DNA of 64,000 bases, from positions 558,001-622,000 of the forward strand of contig JACKBL010000001.1 in NCBI GenBank assembly GCA_020634515.1, written 5' to 3'. Of the stretch, positions 25,676-36,938 are shown piece after piece. The notes below the pieces were generated by a model, which saw nothing but the letters and a program-made list of their open reading frames with translations, was not told where the DNA came from and searched no databases. The position numbers and the translations under genes are program-made. The stretch comes from Ardenticatenales bacterium. Its GTDB lineage: Bacteria; Chloroflexota; Anaerolineae; Promineifilales; Promineifilaceae. Within the stretch, counting starts at the first letter, position 1; each line of letters opens with the position of its first letter.

Positions 25676-27111
25676 GACAACTTCTCCTCATTTCTTTCAT
25701 CAAGGTCCATTGAATTTTCCTGCCCGGAACCCGCGCATCCGGCGCATACTGTCGTTTGCTCCCTCTCCCCCAAATCTGACGATAGGGGCGGATGACGCCC
25801 ATGCGACCATCCCCGCGTGCGCCACGCCAGCAAGGTCAACAGTCCCGCGGCCAGCAGCAGGAAAACGGTGGCCGTGTCAGGGCGTTGTCCCGCGAATTCC
25901 GTCAGATTGACGGATGTGGGTCGGGCGACGATGATTTCACCGTCGTTTTCGTCAGTGATGTGGCGCAGGATATTGCCGGCAACGTCGCCATACCCACCAT
26001 TGTTCAAGTATACCCCCACACCCCCGCGCGCTCCCGTAACCAGTTCGCCGGGCGCCGTGCGTAGATCAAAGATGCTGGTTCCTGTTTGTAGGGCCAAAAA
26101 CTGTAGATGCGCGACCACCACGCCCACGCCAGTCGCGGGGATGTCCGGGTTTTGGCGGTAGCAGACGCCGCTGATGCTTCCTACTTCCGCGGTGATGATG
26201 AAGCAATGGCCCTGCCCGGCGAATTCGCCACTCGCGCTGGTTTGCAGTTGCAGGATGGCCGGGTCGTAGGTTAACAGGAAGGATATGCCGTACAGATTGG
26301 CGGCGTCAACGGCTACCACGACTTCGAACGATGATTCGGGTAGAACCGTGCGCTGGCGTATGGAGAAGTCGTCGGGATCAACGCCGACAAATGGCTCGGC
26401 GAAGGTGGCTGTGCCGGCATCAACGACTCCGCTACCCCCCAGACCATCCCCGGCATCCGCGCCTTCCATATTTCCCCAACTGTTGGCGGATGCCGGCAGC
26501 ACCGCCACGCCATCATACCGGATACCGGGTCCGGCGTTTGCCTTGAACAAATTGCCCGTGATGGAGACGATGCCTGTCAGGAAAATGCCGGCATCAATCT
26601 GTAAACCCGCGTCCCCATTCTCATGCAGGTAATTGTGCACCAGTTTCAAGGAAGTCACACTTCCCTGTACGATCACGCCATCCGCCCACTGATGCACATC
26701 GCACCCCATCATGATCACGTTATCCCCTCCCTCGGTGATGGTCACGCCCGCCAGCAAACTGGGTTGTCCGGACAGGGTCGGATCGCCATTCAATTCGCCG
26801 CCATTGGTGCAGTCCAGGGTGACATCCGCGGCCGTAATCGTTATCCCCGGAGAGGGGACAATGATAGCCCCGTTCAAATCAAGGGTTAACCCAGGTTTGT
26901 CAATGACGGCGCCGGTGTAAACCTCGCCGCGATTCAGGGATACAAGGCTGCCAGGTGGCGCCGCGTCTATCACGGGTTGCAAGGCAGTGGCGGATGATTG
27001 CGGCGTTTGATAATTGGCCGATGTAGGCGCAACCAACAACGATCCCACCACCCCCCAAAAGCACAACCAGAGCAGCCGCAGGCGCTCTTTCCCGCTGGAA
27101 CAGGTTCTCAT
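25636..27111 (-). CDS. Membrane-anchored beta-helix plus cohesin-like protein
   Basis: 491 residues. Signal peptide (LLWLCFWGVVGSLLVAP), a right-handed beta-helix (about 40-215: GLTLDLNGAIIV, VTLDCTNGGELNGD, GDNVIMMGCDVHQWADG) and a cohesin-like domain (about 250-400: VDAANLYGISFLLTYDPA). The latter holds a Cys pair (GHCFII and GVCYRQ) also seen in A-G. A C-terminal membrane helix (ATVFLLLAAGLLTLLAWRTRG) replaces the dockerin found in A-G. The tail after the helix is about 45 residues of unlikely-looking sequence, perhaps read-through past an old stop. It is first in a two-gene unit with the cohesin anchor at 24809. No Shine-Dalgarno is apparent at 27111. Confidence 0.8.
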   Translation of the reverse strand: MRTCSSGKERLRLLWLCFWGVVGSLLVAPTSANYQTPQSSATALQPVIDAAPPGSLVSLNRGEVYTGAVIDKPGLTLDLNGAIIVPSPGITITAADVTLDCTNGGELNGDPTLSGQPSLLAGVTITEGGDNVIMMGCDVHQWADGVIVQGSVTSLKLVHNYLHENGDAGLQIDAGIFLTGIVSITGNLFKANAGPGIRYDGVAVLPASANSWGNMEGADAGDGLGGSGVVDAGTATFAEPFVGVDPDDFSIRQRTVLPESSFEVVVAVDAANLYGISFLLTYDPAILQLQTSASGEFAGQGHCFIITAEVGSISGVCYRQNPDIPATGVGVVVAHLQFLALQTGTSIFDLRTAPGELVTGARGGVGVYLNNGGYGDVAGNILRHITDENDGEIIVARPTSVNLTEFAGQRPDTATVFLLLAAGLLTLLAWRTRGWSHGRHPPLSSDLGEREQTTVCAGCAGSGQENSMDLDERNEEKLSCTSITGNDIHGS

Positions 27112-27203
27112 AACACGTGCATCGTGGAGTGAAATGTACGATTCCTATTACGTAGAGGCAGGCTTTTTTCAGCCACGCTTCCCCTGACGATTCGGAAGAA
27201 GTA

Positions 27204-27238
27204 GGCGACGCCCACCCGAAGGCAAGGTAGGCGTCGCC
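27204..27238 (-). terminator. Terminator hairpin of dockerin gene A
   Basis: GGCGACGCC with GGCGTCGCC, 35 nt past the stop of gene A on the minus strand. Confidence 0.6.
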
Positions 27239-27272
27239 AGAAATGAGGGAGAAGCAGTGGCGAAAGTAAGGA

Positions 27273-30173
27273 TTACGGCGTCCAGGGGCTGCTCTGGCCG
27301 TCGTAGTTGCCGGACATGAGGACCAGGTCGAGCAGGTCCACCAGACCCGTCTCGTTCACGTCGGAGTTCTGCAACCCATTGCCGCCGCCGTCGGCGCAGG
27401 TGTTGTTGCCCGTGCCGAAGTCGGCGCCGATGCAGGTGGCGTCCGCCAGCGTGATTTCGTTGTCGTCGTTGGCGTCGCCGCCGAGGAGGAGGACGGTCGC
27501 CGGGCTGATGAGGCCGTTGGCGTCCGGGCCGCTGGCGGTGAAGGCGTGGGCGTAGTCGGTGGCGCTGTCCGCGGTGGTGGGCAGGTGCAGGGGGGCGTCG
27601 CTGTAGAGGTAGACGACTTCGTCCAACACCGCGCCCAGCGGAGTGGTGGTGTACGCGCCGGAACTGGCGCTGCTGCCGTTGCCTAACTCAACCGCCGTGG
27701 CCCGGTTGGCGACGTCGAACACCTGGATGGTGGCCCCGCTGTCGTTGGGTCGCCCTTCGCGGTCGATGAAGCCGGTGAAGCGGAGGTCGATGACGATGAT
27801 TTCGCCGTCGTTGGTGTCCAGGATGAGGCGCAGCCCGCTCCCTTCCTCCGTGCCGAAGCCGCCGTTGTTCACGTACACCTTCACCCCCGCCTGGGCCGCG
27901 CTGGCCAGCAGGGCCGGGTCGGTGGCCACGTCGAAGATGGCCGTGCCGGCAGCAATCGAGGTCATGTCCAGCGTAATCACCTGGTTGTCCACGCCCGCCG
28001 CGTCCGCGTCCGGCTCCTGGCGGTAGCAGTGACCCGTTATCACGCCGGAGGTGGACGTGTCCAGGACGCAGCCACCGGCGCCGCCGGCAAAGGTGCTGGC
28101 CGCCGCGCTGTTCAGGGTGAGGCGGGTGTCGTCGTAGGTGAGTTCAAACTGCACCCCGTACAGCCCCGCCGCGTCCACGTCCACGGTGGTGATGAAGGTC
28201 TCCCCGTTGAACACCTCTCGCTGCTCCAGGGCGGTGTCCGTCGGGTCGGGGGCGAAGAACAGTTCGGAGAAGGTGGGGTTGGTCACGTCCAGCGGTCCCG
28301 TGCCGCCGCTGCCGTCGCCGCTTGCCGCGCCGGCGCGCGCGCCCCAGGAATTGTACTGCGCGTCCAGGTTGCTGGCGCCGTCGTGCTGGATGCCGTTGCC
28401 GCCGTTGGCCTTGAACAGGTTGCCGCGCACGGTGACCACGCCGCCCAGGGCCACGCCGCTGTCGATTTGCAGGCCGGCGTCGGTGTTGTCGTGGAGGTAG
28501 CTGCTAACTAACTTGAAGGAGGTGACGTCCGCGGCCACCTGCACGCCGTCTTCCCAGTGCAGGATTTCGCAGCCATCGACGATGAGGTTGTCACCGCCGG
28601 ACTGCACCAGGATGGCCGGGAAGGGGCTGTTGCTGCCCGCGCCACCCGGGTCGCCATCCAACACGCCGCCGGCGCCGCAATCTACGGTCACATCCGCGGC
28701 GGTCACTGTGAGGGCCGGGGAACCGGGGGCGATGGTGGCCCCATTCAGATCAATGGTCACGCCCGCCTTGTTGACGACGGCCCCATCGTACAGTTCGCCG
28801 GGAATCAGGGTGATGGTGTCGCCGGGATTGGCGGCGTCCACCAGGTCTTGCAGCGAGAGGTTGACAGGCAGATAGCGGGCCATAGCAACCAGATAGCGGC
28901 TGCCGTCCCAGCTATAGCCGGCCGTCAGGATATTTCCGTCTGGCAAGACGGCGGCATCGGTGGCGATGTCATCCCCCACGCCTATGGATGTGGTAACAAA
29001 GCCGCCGCTGCCAAAGCCGGTATCGGGAGAGCCATTGCTGTTGTAGCGCAGCACCAGGAAGTCATTGTTGCTGCCATTGTAAGTGTATCCGGCTACCACG
29101 ATTTTGCCATCGGCCTGGAGTGTCACCTGGTGGCCTGATTCTCCTCCAGAGCCGAAGGTGTCCGTGGTGACGGTGCCGCCGCTGCCAAAACCGGCGTCCA
29201 GGCTGCCATCTGTGTTGTAACGCGCCAGGGCAACGACACTGGATCCTCCCCCAACCGCGACGATCTTGCCATCCGGTTGCAAGATGACGCGCTGGATTGA
29301 TGAAGTGTTGGTGCCGGCATTAAAATGGGTGATCACCATCCCATCCCCGTCAAAACTTGTATCCAGGCTGCCGTTGCTGTTAAAACGGACCAGGGCAAAA
29401 TCCTCTTGTCCCGGGCCAGGATACGTCTGTCCGGCAACGACAATGCGGCCATCCGATTGCAGGGCCATGCCATAGGCCAGACCGGGGACTGATTCGACCG
29501 CTGTGGAAACAATTCCGGAACCGCCGAAACTGGTGTCCAGCGAGCCACCGCTTGTGAGTCGTACGGCAACAAAATGATTCGGGCCGCCGCTACCACCGTT
29601 TTCAGCGTATCCGGCAGCGACGATCTTGCCATCCGGTTGCACGGCCACTTCCTGTAAGACATCATTCCCTGTTCCCGGGGACAAATCGATGAGGGTTTTG
29701 CCGCTGCTGCCGAAGCTTGTGTCCACGGAGCCATTGCTATTCAAGCGCATCACGAGTGAATCGCCGCCGTTGCCCCCCCCGGCTCCGGTCCACTGATAAC
29801 CGGCAAGGACGATCTTGCCATCGGATTGGATGAAAAGATCGTTGGCAAGCTCCGAACGCTCCGTGAGATAGATGATAGCATATCCATCCCCATCAAAACT
29901 GGTGTCCAGGCTGCCATCCGTGTTGAAGCGGGCAACAACAATGTCGCTGGCGTTATAGACGTTCGTGTACCCGGCGACGACCATTTTGCCGTCCGTCTGT
30001 AGCCTCATGGCAGTGATGGTAACGTCGTTGCCACCGAGGGCGGTGGTGACAATGCCATCGCCGCCAAAACTGGTGTCCAGGCTGCCGGCGGCCTGTGTTT
30101 TGCCGGCCATCAGAAGCACTGTGACAGCCAGCAAGACAAGGAAAGCGAATCTGCGAACGTGTTTGTGAACCAT
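27273..30173 (-). CDS. Dockerin paralogue A: delta-60 propeller, beta-helix, cohesin-like, dockerin
   Basis: 966 residues, intact. Signal peptide ending KTQAAG. Seven delta-60-type repeats (about 32-440; each begins GSLDTSFGGDGI and carries DGKIVVAGY), consistent with a seven-bladed propeller. A right-handed beta-helix follows (about 445-640: GVTIDLNGATIAPG, GGDNLIVDGCEILHW), then a cohesin-like domain (about 665-800: VDAAGLYGVQFELTYDD, Cys pair GGCVLD/GHCYRQ). A carboxypeptidase-regulatory-like beta domain (about 805-895) precedes a type I dockerin with two Ca-binding loops, GDANDDNEITLAD and SDVNETGLVDLLD. Secreted; probably held by the anchored cohesins. It has its own SARP-like promoter, leader RNA and terminator. 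The best-preserved delta-60 member. Confidence 0.88.
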   Translation of the reverse strand: MVHKHVRRFAFLVLLAVTVLLMAGKTQAAGSLDTSFGGDGIVTTALGGNDVTITAMRLQTDGKMVVAGYTNVYNASDIVVARFNTDGSLDTSFDGDGYAIIYLTERSELANDLFIQSDGKIVLAGYQWTGAGGGNGGDSLVMRLNSNGSVDTSFGSSGKTLIDLSPGTGNDVLQEVAVQPDGKIVAAGYAENGGSGGPNHFVAVRLTSGGSLDTSFGGSGIVSTAVESVPGLAYGMALQSDGRIVVAGQTYPGPGQEDFALVRFNSNGSLDTSFDGDGMVITHFNAGTNTSSIQRVILQPDGKIVAVGGGSSVVALARYNTDGSLDAGFGSGGTVTTDTFGSGGESGHQVTLQADGKIVVAGYTYNGSNNDFLVLRYNSNGSPDTGFGSGGFVTTSIGVGDDIATDAAVLPDGNILTAGYSWDGSRYLVAMARYLPVNLSLQDLVDAANPGDTITLIPGELYDGAVVNKAGVTIDLNGATIAPGSPALTVTAADVTVDCGAGGVLDGDPGGAGSNSPFPAILVQSGGDNLIVDGCEILHWEDGVQVAADVTSFKLVSSYLHDNTDAGLQIDSGVALGGVVTVRGNLFKANGGNGIQHDGASNLDAQYNSWGARAGAASGDGSGGTGPLDVTNPTFSELFFAPDPTDTALEQREVFNGETFITTVDVDAAGLYGVQFELTYDDTRLTLNSAAASTFAGGAGGCVLDTSTSGVITGHCYRQEPDADAAGVDNQVITLDMTSIAAGTAIFDVATDPALLASAAQAGVKVYVNNGGFGTEEGSGLRLILDTNDGEIIVIDLRFTGFIDREGRPNDSGATIQVFDVANRATAVELGNGSSASSGAYTTTPLGAVLDEVVYLYSDAPLHLPTTADSATDYAHAFTASGPDANGLISPATVLLLGGDANDDNEITLADATCIGADFGTGNNTCADGGGNGLQNSDVNETGLVDLLDLVLMSGNYDGQSSPWTP

Positions 30174-30215
30174 TTTTTCCTCCTGAAGAGTAACCTGCCC
30201 TGATGCAAGCGAACG

Positions 30216-30308
30216 CTCCCCGTGATGGAGAGGGCCGTCGTCCGTGCCTGAGGGACAGGTGAGATGTAATGAACCGGGAAGAATACGAGTGCCCTCTCAC
30301 GCGCATTC
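30216..30308 (-). ncRNA. Leader RNA element (pseudoknot) of gene A
   Basis: In RNA sense, hairpin GAAUGCG/CGUAUUC (one G-U pair; 30308-30281) exposes GAGAGGGC in its loop, which can pair with GCCCUCUC at 30235-30228. The latter can alternatively fold with downstream GGGGAG (30216-30230). Confidence 0.65.
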
Positions 30309-30364
30309 GGTGGTTGGTGGTTTACGTCTATTGGAAACGATGTTGCCCGCAACTGCTTGCCGGC

Positions 30365-30400
30365 AGTATACAAAACAGAGCATTACCAAATCATTACCAA
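30365..30400 (-). promoter_or_regulatory. SARP-type operator and promoter of gene A
   Basis: On the minus strand two TTGGTAA heptamers 11 bp apart (30400-30394 and 30389-30383), a 12-nt gap, then the -10 TATACT (30370-30365), directly followed by TGCCGGCA. Confidence 0.75.
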
Positions 30401-30463
30401 CTTTTAGGACAGGAATTCGCAGTCGTTCACGGCGCGCCCCGGCTGCCTAGAAGTGAAAAGGAA

Positions 30464-30490
30464 ACGTCCATCCCGCAACGGGATGGACGT
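30464..30490 (-). terminator. Terminator of paralogue B
   Basis: ACGTCCATCCC and GGGATGGACGT stem followed on the minus strand by a T-rich tract (TTCCTTTTC). Confidence 0.7.
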
Positions 30491-30523
30491 CAATAGAAAG
30501 GAGGAGAACGTGCGTGTAACACA

Positions 30524-30556
30524 AGATTGGTCCAATCTCAGAGATTGGACCAATCT
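30524..30556. repeat. R4 double palindrome after paralogue B
   Basis: AGATTGGTCCAATCT, CAG, then AGATTGGACCAATCT. It is located just past the stop; the same element follows C, D, F and G. Confidence 0.85.
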
Positions 30557-30568
30557 AAAAGTGGCCGC

Positions 30569-33487
30569 TTACGGCGTCCAGGGGCTACTCTGGCCGTCGT
30601 AGTTGCCGGACATGAGGACCAGGTCGAGCAGGTCCACCAGACCCGTCTCGTTCACGTCGGAGTTCTGCAACCCATTGCCGCCGCCGTCGGCGCAGGTGTT
30701 GTTGCCCGTGCCGAAGTCGGCGCCGATGCAGGTGGCGTCCGCCAGCGTGATTTCGTTGTCGTCGTTGGCGTCGCCGCCGAGGAGGAGGACGGTCGCCGGG
30801 CTGATGAGGCCGTTGGCGTCCGGCCCGCTGGCGGTGAAGGCGTGGGCGTAGTCGGTGGCGCTGTCCGCGGTGGTGGGCAGGTGCAGGGGAGCGTCGCTGT
30901 AGAGGTAGACGACTTCGTCCAGCACCGCGCCCAGCGGGGTGGTGGTGTACGCGCCGGAACTGGCGCTGCTGCCGTTGCCTAACTCAACCGCCGTGGCCCG
31001 GTTGGCGACGTCGAACACCTGGATGGTGGCCCCGCTGTCGTTGGGTCGCCCTTCGCGGTCGATGAAGCCGGTGAAGCGGAGGTCGATGACGATGATTTCG
31101 CCGTCGTTGGTGTCCAGGATGAGGCGCAGCCCGCTCCCTTCCTCCGTGCCGAAGCCGCCGTTGTTCACGTACACCTTCACCCCCGCCTGAGCCGCGCTGG
31201 CCAGCAGGGTGGGGTCGGTGGCCACGTCGAAGATGGCCGTGCCGGCAGCAATCGAGGTCATGTCCAGCGTAATCACCTGGTTGTCCACGCCCGCCGCGTC
31301 CGCGTCCGGCTCCTGGCGGTAGCAGTGACCGCTAATGACCCCAGAGGTGGTCGTGTCCAGGATGCAGCCGCCCGCGCCGCCGGCGAAGGTGCTGGCCGCC
31401 GCACTGTTCAGGGTCAGGCGGGTGTCGTCGTAGGTGAGTTCAAACTGCACCCCGTACAGCCCCGCCGCGTCCACGTCCATGGTGGTGATGAAGGTCTCCC
31501 CGTTGAACACTTCCCGCTGCTCCAGGGCGGTGTCCGTCGGGTCGGGGGCGAAGAACAGTTCGGCAAAGGTGGGGTTGGTCACGTCCAGCGGCCCGGTGCC
31601 GCCGCTGCCGTCGCCGGAGGCCGCGCCGGCGCGCGCGCCCCAGGCGTTGTACTGCGCGTCCAGGTTGCTGGCGCCGTCGTGTTGGATGCCGTTGCCGCCG
31701 TTGGCCTTGAACAGGTTGCCGCGCACGGTGACCACGCCGCCCAGGGCCACGCCGCTGTCGATTTGCAGGCCGGCGTCGGTGTTGTCGTGAATGTAGCTGC
31801 TAACTAACTTGAAGGAGGTGACGTCCGCGGCCACCTGCACGCCGTCTTCCCAGTGCAGGATTTCGCAGCCATCGACGATGAGGTTGTCGCCGCCGGACTG
31901 CACCAGGATGGCCGGAAGGGGCTGTTGCTGCCCGCGCCACCGGGGTCGCCATCCAACACGCCGCCGGCGCCGCAATCTACGGTCACATCCGCGGCGGTCA
32001 TGGTCAGGGCAGGGAGCCGGGGGCGATGGTGGCTCCATTCAGATCAATGGTCACGCCCGCCTTGTTGACGACCGCCCCATCGTACAGTTCGCCGGCGCCA
32101 TCAGGGTGATGGTGTCGCCGGGATTGGCGGCGTCCACCAGGTCTTGCAGCGAGAGGTTGACAGGCAGATAGCGGGCCATAGCAACCAAATTACGGCTGCC
32201 GTCCCAGCTATAGCCATCGGGACGTCAGGATATTTCCGTCTGGCAAGACGGCGGCATCGGTGGCGATGTCATCCCCACGCCTATGGGTGTGGTAACACCC
32301 CAAAGCCGCCGCTGCCAAAACCTGTATCGGGAGAGCCATTGCTGTTGTAGCGCAGCACCAGAAAGTCATTATTGCTGCCATTGGAGGTGTATCCGGCTAC
32401 CACGATCTTGCCATCAGCCTGAAGCGCCGCCTGGTGGCCTGATTCTCCTCCGGAGCCGAAGGTGTCCGTGGTGACGGTGCCGCCGTTGCCGAAACCGGTG
32501 TCCAGGCTGCCATCGGTGTTGTAACGCGCCAGGGCAACGACGCCGGACCATCTCCCCAACGGCGATGATCTTGCCATCCGGTTGCAAGATGACACGCTGG
32601 ATTGATGAGGTGTTAGTGCCGGCATTAAAATGGGTGATCACCATGCCATCCCCGTCAAAACTGGTGTCCAAGCTGCCGTTGCTGTTGAAAACGAACCAGG
32701 GCGAAATCTTCCTGTCCTGGTCCGGGCCAGGCGTCTGCCCGGCGACGACAATGCGGCCATCCGATTGCAGGGCCATGCCATAGGCCAGACCGGGGACTGA
32801 TTCGACCGCTGTGGAAACAATTCCGGAACCGCCGAAACTGGTGTCCAGCGAGCCACCGCTTGTGAGTCGCACGGCGACAAAATGTTGCGGGCCGCCGCTG
32901 CCGCCGTTTTCAGCATATCCGGCGGCGACGATCTTGCCATCCGGTTGCACGGCCACTTCCTGTGCAAGGAATCGCTCCCTGTTCCCGGGGATAAATCGAT
33001 GAGGGTTTTGCCGCTGCTGCCGAAGCTTGTGTCCACGGAGCCATTGCTATTCAAGCGCATCACGAGTGAATCGCCGCCGTTGCCTCCCCCGGCTCCCGTC
33101 CACTGATAACCGGCAAGGACGATCTTGCCATCGGATTGGATGAAAAGATCGTTGGCAAGCTCCGAACGCTCCGTGAGATAGATGATGGCATATCCATCCC
33201 CGTCAAAACTGCTGTCCAGGCTGCCGTCCGTGTTGAAGCGGGCGACAACAATGTCGCTGCCGTTATAGACGTTCGTGTACCCGGCGACGACCATTTTGCC
33301 GTCCGTCTGTCTGCCGTTTCATGGCGGTAATGATGACGTCGTTGCCGCCGAAGGCGGTGGTGACGATGCCATCGCCGCCAAAGCTGGTGTCCAGGCTGCC
33401 GGCAGCCTGGGTTTTGCCGGCCATCAGAAGCACTGTGACAGCCAGCAGGACAAGGAAAGCGAATCCGCGAACACGTTGGTGAACCAT
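30569..33487 (-). pseudogene. Dockerin paralogue B: frameshifted near-copy of A
   Basis: Start ATG at 33487 with signal peptide MVHQRVRGFAFLVLLAV. Same architecture as A and very close in sequence, so it is a recent duplicate. The frame is broken repeatedly: near 33310, 32965, 32700, 32555, 32290, 32220, 32090 and 31915-32010. Examples: CCGGAAGG where A has CCGGGAAGG, and ATCCCCACG where A has ATCCCCCACG. From about 31910 to the stop it is open, with intact cohesin-like and dockerin regions. Most lesions are 1-4 nt indels, many in homopolymers, so assembly error and true decay are both possible. As read, it cannot yield a full-length protein. Confidence 0.75.
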
Positions 33488-33528
33488 TTTTCCTCCTGAA
33501 GAATAACCTGCCCCAATGCAAGCAAACG

Positions 33529-33623
33529 CTCCCCGTGATGGAGAGGGCCGTCGTCCGTGCCCGGTGGGACAGGCGAAATGTCATGAACCTGGAAGAATGC
33601 AAGTGCCCTCTCACGCGCATTCT
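33529..33623 (-). ncRNA. Leader RNA element (pseudoknot) of paralogue B
   Basis: AGAAUGC/GCAUUCU hairpin, with the GAGAGGGC loop pairing to GCCCUCUC about 55 nt downstream. Same layout as gene A. Confidence 0.6.
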
Positions 33624-33690
33624 GCGGTCGGTGGTTTTTCGTCTATTTAGTAATCGTCCAAAATTAACTTGCTGAGATTGGTCCAATCTT

Positions 33691-33789
33691 GAGTTCACTG
33701 AAAAAACCGGGTTTTCGATTGTCCGGCGGAAATTGCCAGAGTGGTTCACGTGTAAAAAGATTATGCCGCGGCCCGTTTGGCCTTTTTTC
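33691..33789. repeat. Dispersed repeat family R6, copy 2
   Basis: GAGTTCACTGAAAAAACCGG, core CCAGAGTGGTTCACGTG, right end diverged. It lies between leader and promoter of paralogue B: the insertion lengthens the distance from operator to start by about 160 bp relative to the other paralogues. Confidence 0.65.
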
Positions 33790-33868
33790 AGAAGAGTCAA
33801 TCTTAAAAACGGGAAGTTGTTTATAGACGGTCACTTAGAGACGATGTTGCCCTCAACTGCTTGCCGGC

Positions 33869-33904
33869 AGTATACAAAACAGAGCATTACCAAATCATTA
33901 CCAA
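33869..33904 (-). promoter_or_regulatory. SARP-type operator and promoter of paralogue B
   Basis: TTGGTAA heptamers at 33904-33898 and 33893-33887, a 12-nt gap as in A, -10 TATACT at 33874-33869. Confidence 0.7.
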
Positions 33905-33966
33905 CTTTTGGGAGAGGAATACACAGCCGTTCACGGCGCGCCTGGAGTGCGTGAAGGTGAAAAAGA

Positions 33967-33995
33967 GACGTCCATCCCACAACGGGATGGACGTC
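33967..33995 (-). terminator. Terminator of paralogue C
   Basis: GACGTCCATCCC/GGGATGGACGTC stem followed on the minus strand by a TCTCTTTTTC tract. Confidence 0.7.
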
Positions 33996-34026
33996 TTCAG
34001 AGAGGAGAGAACGTGCGTGTAACACA

Positions 34027-34059
34027 AGATTGGTCCAATCTCAGAGATTGGACCAATCT
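34027..34059. repeat. R4 double palindrome after paralogue C
   Basis: Same 33-nt element as at 30524. Confidence 0.85.
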
Positions 34060-34071
34060 AGAAGCGGCCGC

Positions 34072-36897
34072 TTACGGCGTCCAGGGGCTACTCTGGCCGT
34101 CGTAGTTGCCGGACATGAGGACCAGGTCGAGCAGGTCCACCAGACCCGTCTCGTTCACGTCGGAGTTCTGCAACCCATTGCCGCCGCCGTCGGCGCAGGT
34201 GTTGTTGCCCGTGCCGAAGTCGGCCCCGATGCAGGTGGCGTCCGCCAGCGTGATTTCGTTGTCGTCGTTGGCGTCGCCGCCGAGGAGGAGGACGGTCGCC
34301 GGGCTGATGAGGCCGTTGGCGTCCGGGCCGCTGGCGGTGAAGGGGTGGGCGTAGTCGGTGGCGCTGTCCGGGGTGGTGGGCAGGTGCAGGGGGGCGTCGC
34401 TGTAGAGGTAGACGACTTCGTCCAGCATCGCGCCCAGCGGGGTGGTCGTGTACGCGCCGGAACTGGCGCTGCTGCCGTTGCCTAACTCAACCGCCGTGGC
34501 CCGGTTGGCGACGTCGAACACCTGGATGGTGGCCCCGCTGTCGTTGGGGCGTCCTTCGCGGTCGATGAAGCCGGTGAAGCGGAGGTCGATGACGATGATT
34601 TCACCGTCGTTGGTGTCCAGGATGAGGCGCAGGCCGCTCCCTTCCTCCGCACCGAAGCCGCCGTTGTTCACGTACACCTTCACCCCGGCCTGGGCCGCGC
34701 TGGCCAGCAGGGCCGGGTCGGTGGCCACGTCGAAGATGGCCGTGCCGGCAGCAATCGAGGTCATGTCCAGCGTAATCACCTGGTTGTCCACGCCCGCCGC
34801 GTCCGCGTCCGGCTCCTGGCGGTAGCAGTGACCCGTTATCACCCCGGAGGTGGACGTGTCCAGGACGCAGCCACCCGCGCCGCCGGCAAAGGTGCTGGCC
34901 GCCGCGCTGTTCAGGGTCAGGCGGGTGTCGTCGTAGGTGAGTTCAAACTGCACGCCGTACAGCCCGGCGGCGTCCACGTCCATGGTGGTGATGAAGGTCT
35001 CCCCGTTGAACACTTCCCGCTGCTCCAGGGCGGTGTCCGTCGGGTCGGGGGCGAAGAACAGTTCGGCAAAGGTGGGGTTGGTCACGTCCAGCGGCCCGGT
35101 GCCGCCGCTGCCGTCGCCGGAGGCCGCGCCGGCGCGCGCGCCCCAGGAGTTGTACTGCGCGTCCAGGCTGCTGGCGCCGTCGTGCTGGATGCCGTTGCCG
35201 CCGTTGGCCTTGAACAGGTTGCCGCGCACGGTGACCACGCCACCCAGGGCCACGCCGCTGTCGATTTGCAGGCCGGCGTCGGTGTTGTCGTGGATGTAGC
35301 TGCTGACCAGCTTGAAGGAGGTGACGTCCGCGGCCACCTGCACGCCATCCTCCCAATTGAGGATTTCGCAGCCGTCGACGATGAGGTTGTCGCCGCCGGA
35401 CTGTACCAGGATGGCCGGGAAGGGGCTGTTGCTGCCGGTGTTGTCCGGGTCGCCGTCCAGCACGCCGCCGGCGGCGCAATCCACGGTCACGTCCGCGGCG
35501 GTGATGGTTAGCGCGGGTGAGCCGGGGATAATGGTGGCCCCGTTCATCTCAATCGTCAGCCCTGCTTTGTCCACCACGGCTCCGATGTATTGTTCCCCTG
35601 GCGTCAGCGTAATCGTATCGCCGGGGTTCGCCGCATCCACCAGGTCTTGCAGCAAAAGATTAGCGGCCTTAAGACGGGCCGCCATCCACTCGCCGGCATA
35701 GGTGCCCAATAGCGACAATATCGCCATCAGGTTGGAGGGCGAGGTTATTGAGGAAACTGCCGGCAATTGTGGCGATGCCGCCGTTCCCAAATTCCGAGTC
35801 TAAAGATCCGTTGGGGAGATAACGTAGAACGACGCCATTTCCGTTGCCCTGGCCCGATGCCAGAATCTTGCCGTCGGTTTGGATGGCAATCCCTGTACGA
35901 TCAGAGGTAATGCTGCCAACGTCTGTAGCCACCATGCCGCCGCTGCCGAAACCGCTATCCAAAACGCCATTGCTTTGGTAGCGTAAAACAATGATTGAAT
36001 CGATACCACTGACTTTCTGTTTGCCGGCAACGACAATCTTGCCGTCATCTTGCAGCGCCAGGCTGTGGAAGTGATGGATCTGCTCCGAGTTTAACCCCAT
36101 GATCGCCATTCCACCGCTGCCAAAGCTCGAATCCAGACTTCCATCCGTGTTCAAGCGGACTACGAATAGATCTGAATTCGCTCCCACGTTCTTGGTTGGC
36201 CCAACGACCAAGATTTTATTATCAGGCTGGATGACAACTTCACTGGCAAAAGCGGCCTCTGAACCAATGTTAACCTCAACAATGCCATCCGCCTCCCCAT
36301 CAAAACTGGTATCCAGACTGCCATTGCTATTGTAACGGGCGATGGCAGGATGGTAGGGATCGGGACCTACTCCGCCAACAACGACGATTTTTCCATCCGG
36401 CTGTACGGCGACAGCGCGGGCTGTATCATGGCCTGACGGATAAATGTCGGTCTTGACAATGCCATCCCCATCGAAACTGGTGTCCAGGCTGCCGTCTGTG
36501 TTGAATCGCACGACGCTGAAGGATGCGTCTCCTTCACCGTCATACGCTTCGCCTACGGCTATGGCTTTGCCATCGGATTGAACAACCACATCCAGACTAA
36601 AACTCGAGCCAAGAACTATCCGCGCAAAACCATCGCCATCGAAGGTGGTATCCACACTCCCGTCGCTATTAAAACGGGCCACGGTCTGACCACCTCCAAG
36701 ACCGGCAAGATATATCTTGCCATTATATATAGCGCCAGAATAAGCTGCGCCGGTTGGTCCTGTTATCGTGGCTATGCCGCCATTTCCAAAATTGAATCCA
36801 GGTCGCCCGGCGCGGCCTGGATCGTGCCGTTCGATAACAGGATGCTGACAATGAGCAGAGCAAAGAACAAAAACCTGCGAGCGCGTCTGTGAGACAT
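34072..36897 (-). pseudogene. Dockerin paralogue C: delta-60 propeller type, two frameshifts
   Basis: Start ATG at 36897 (MSHRRARRFLFFALLIVSIL, signal peptide ending IQAAP). The frame breaks about 33 codons in, near 36795, where GATTCAATTTTGG lacks one A expected for DSNFGNGG. It continues in another frame through seven delta-60 repeats to about 35725, shifts again, then is open through beta-helix, cohesin-like, regulatory-like and dockerin domains. The propeller blades are clearly different from those of A and B and close to those of D. Only two single-nucleotide indels separate it from a full-length gene, so it may be functional if these are sequencing errors. Confidence 0.75.
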
Positions 36898-36938
36898 TTT
36901 TCCTCCTGAAAAAAACGCTGTCCCGCTTTCGTCGGACG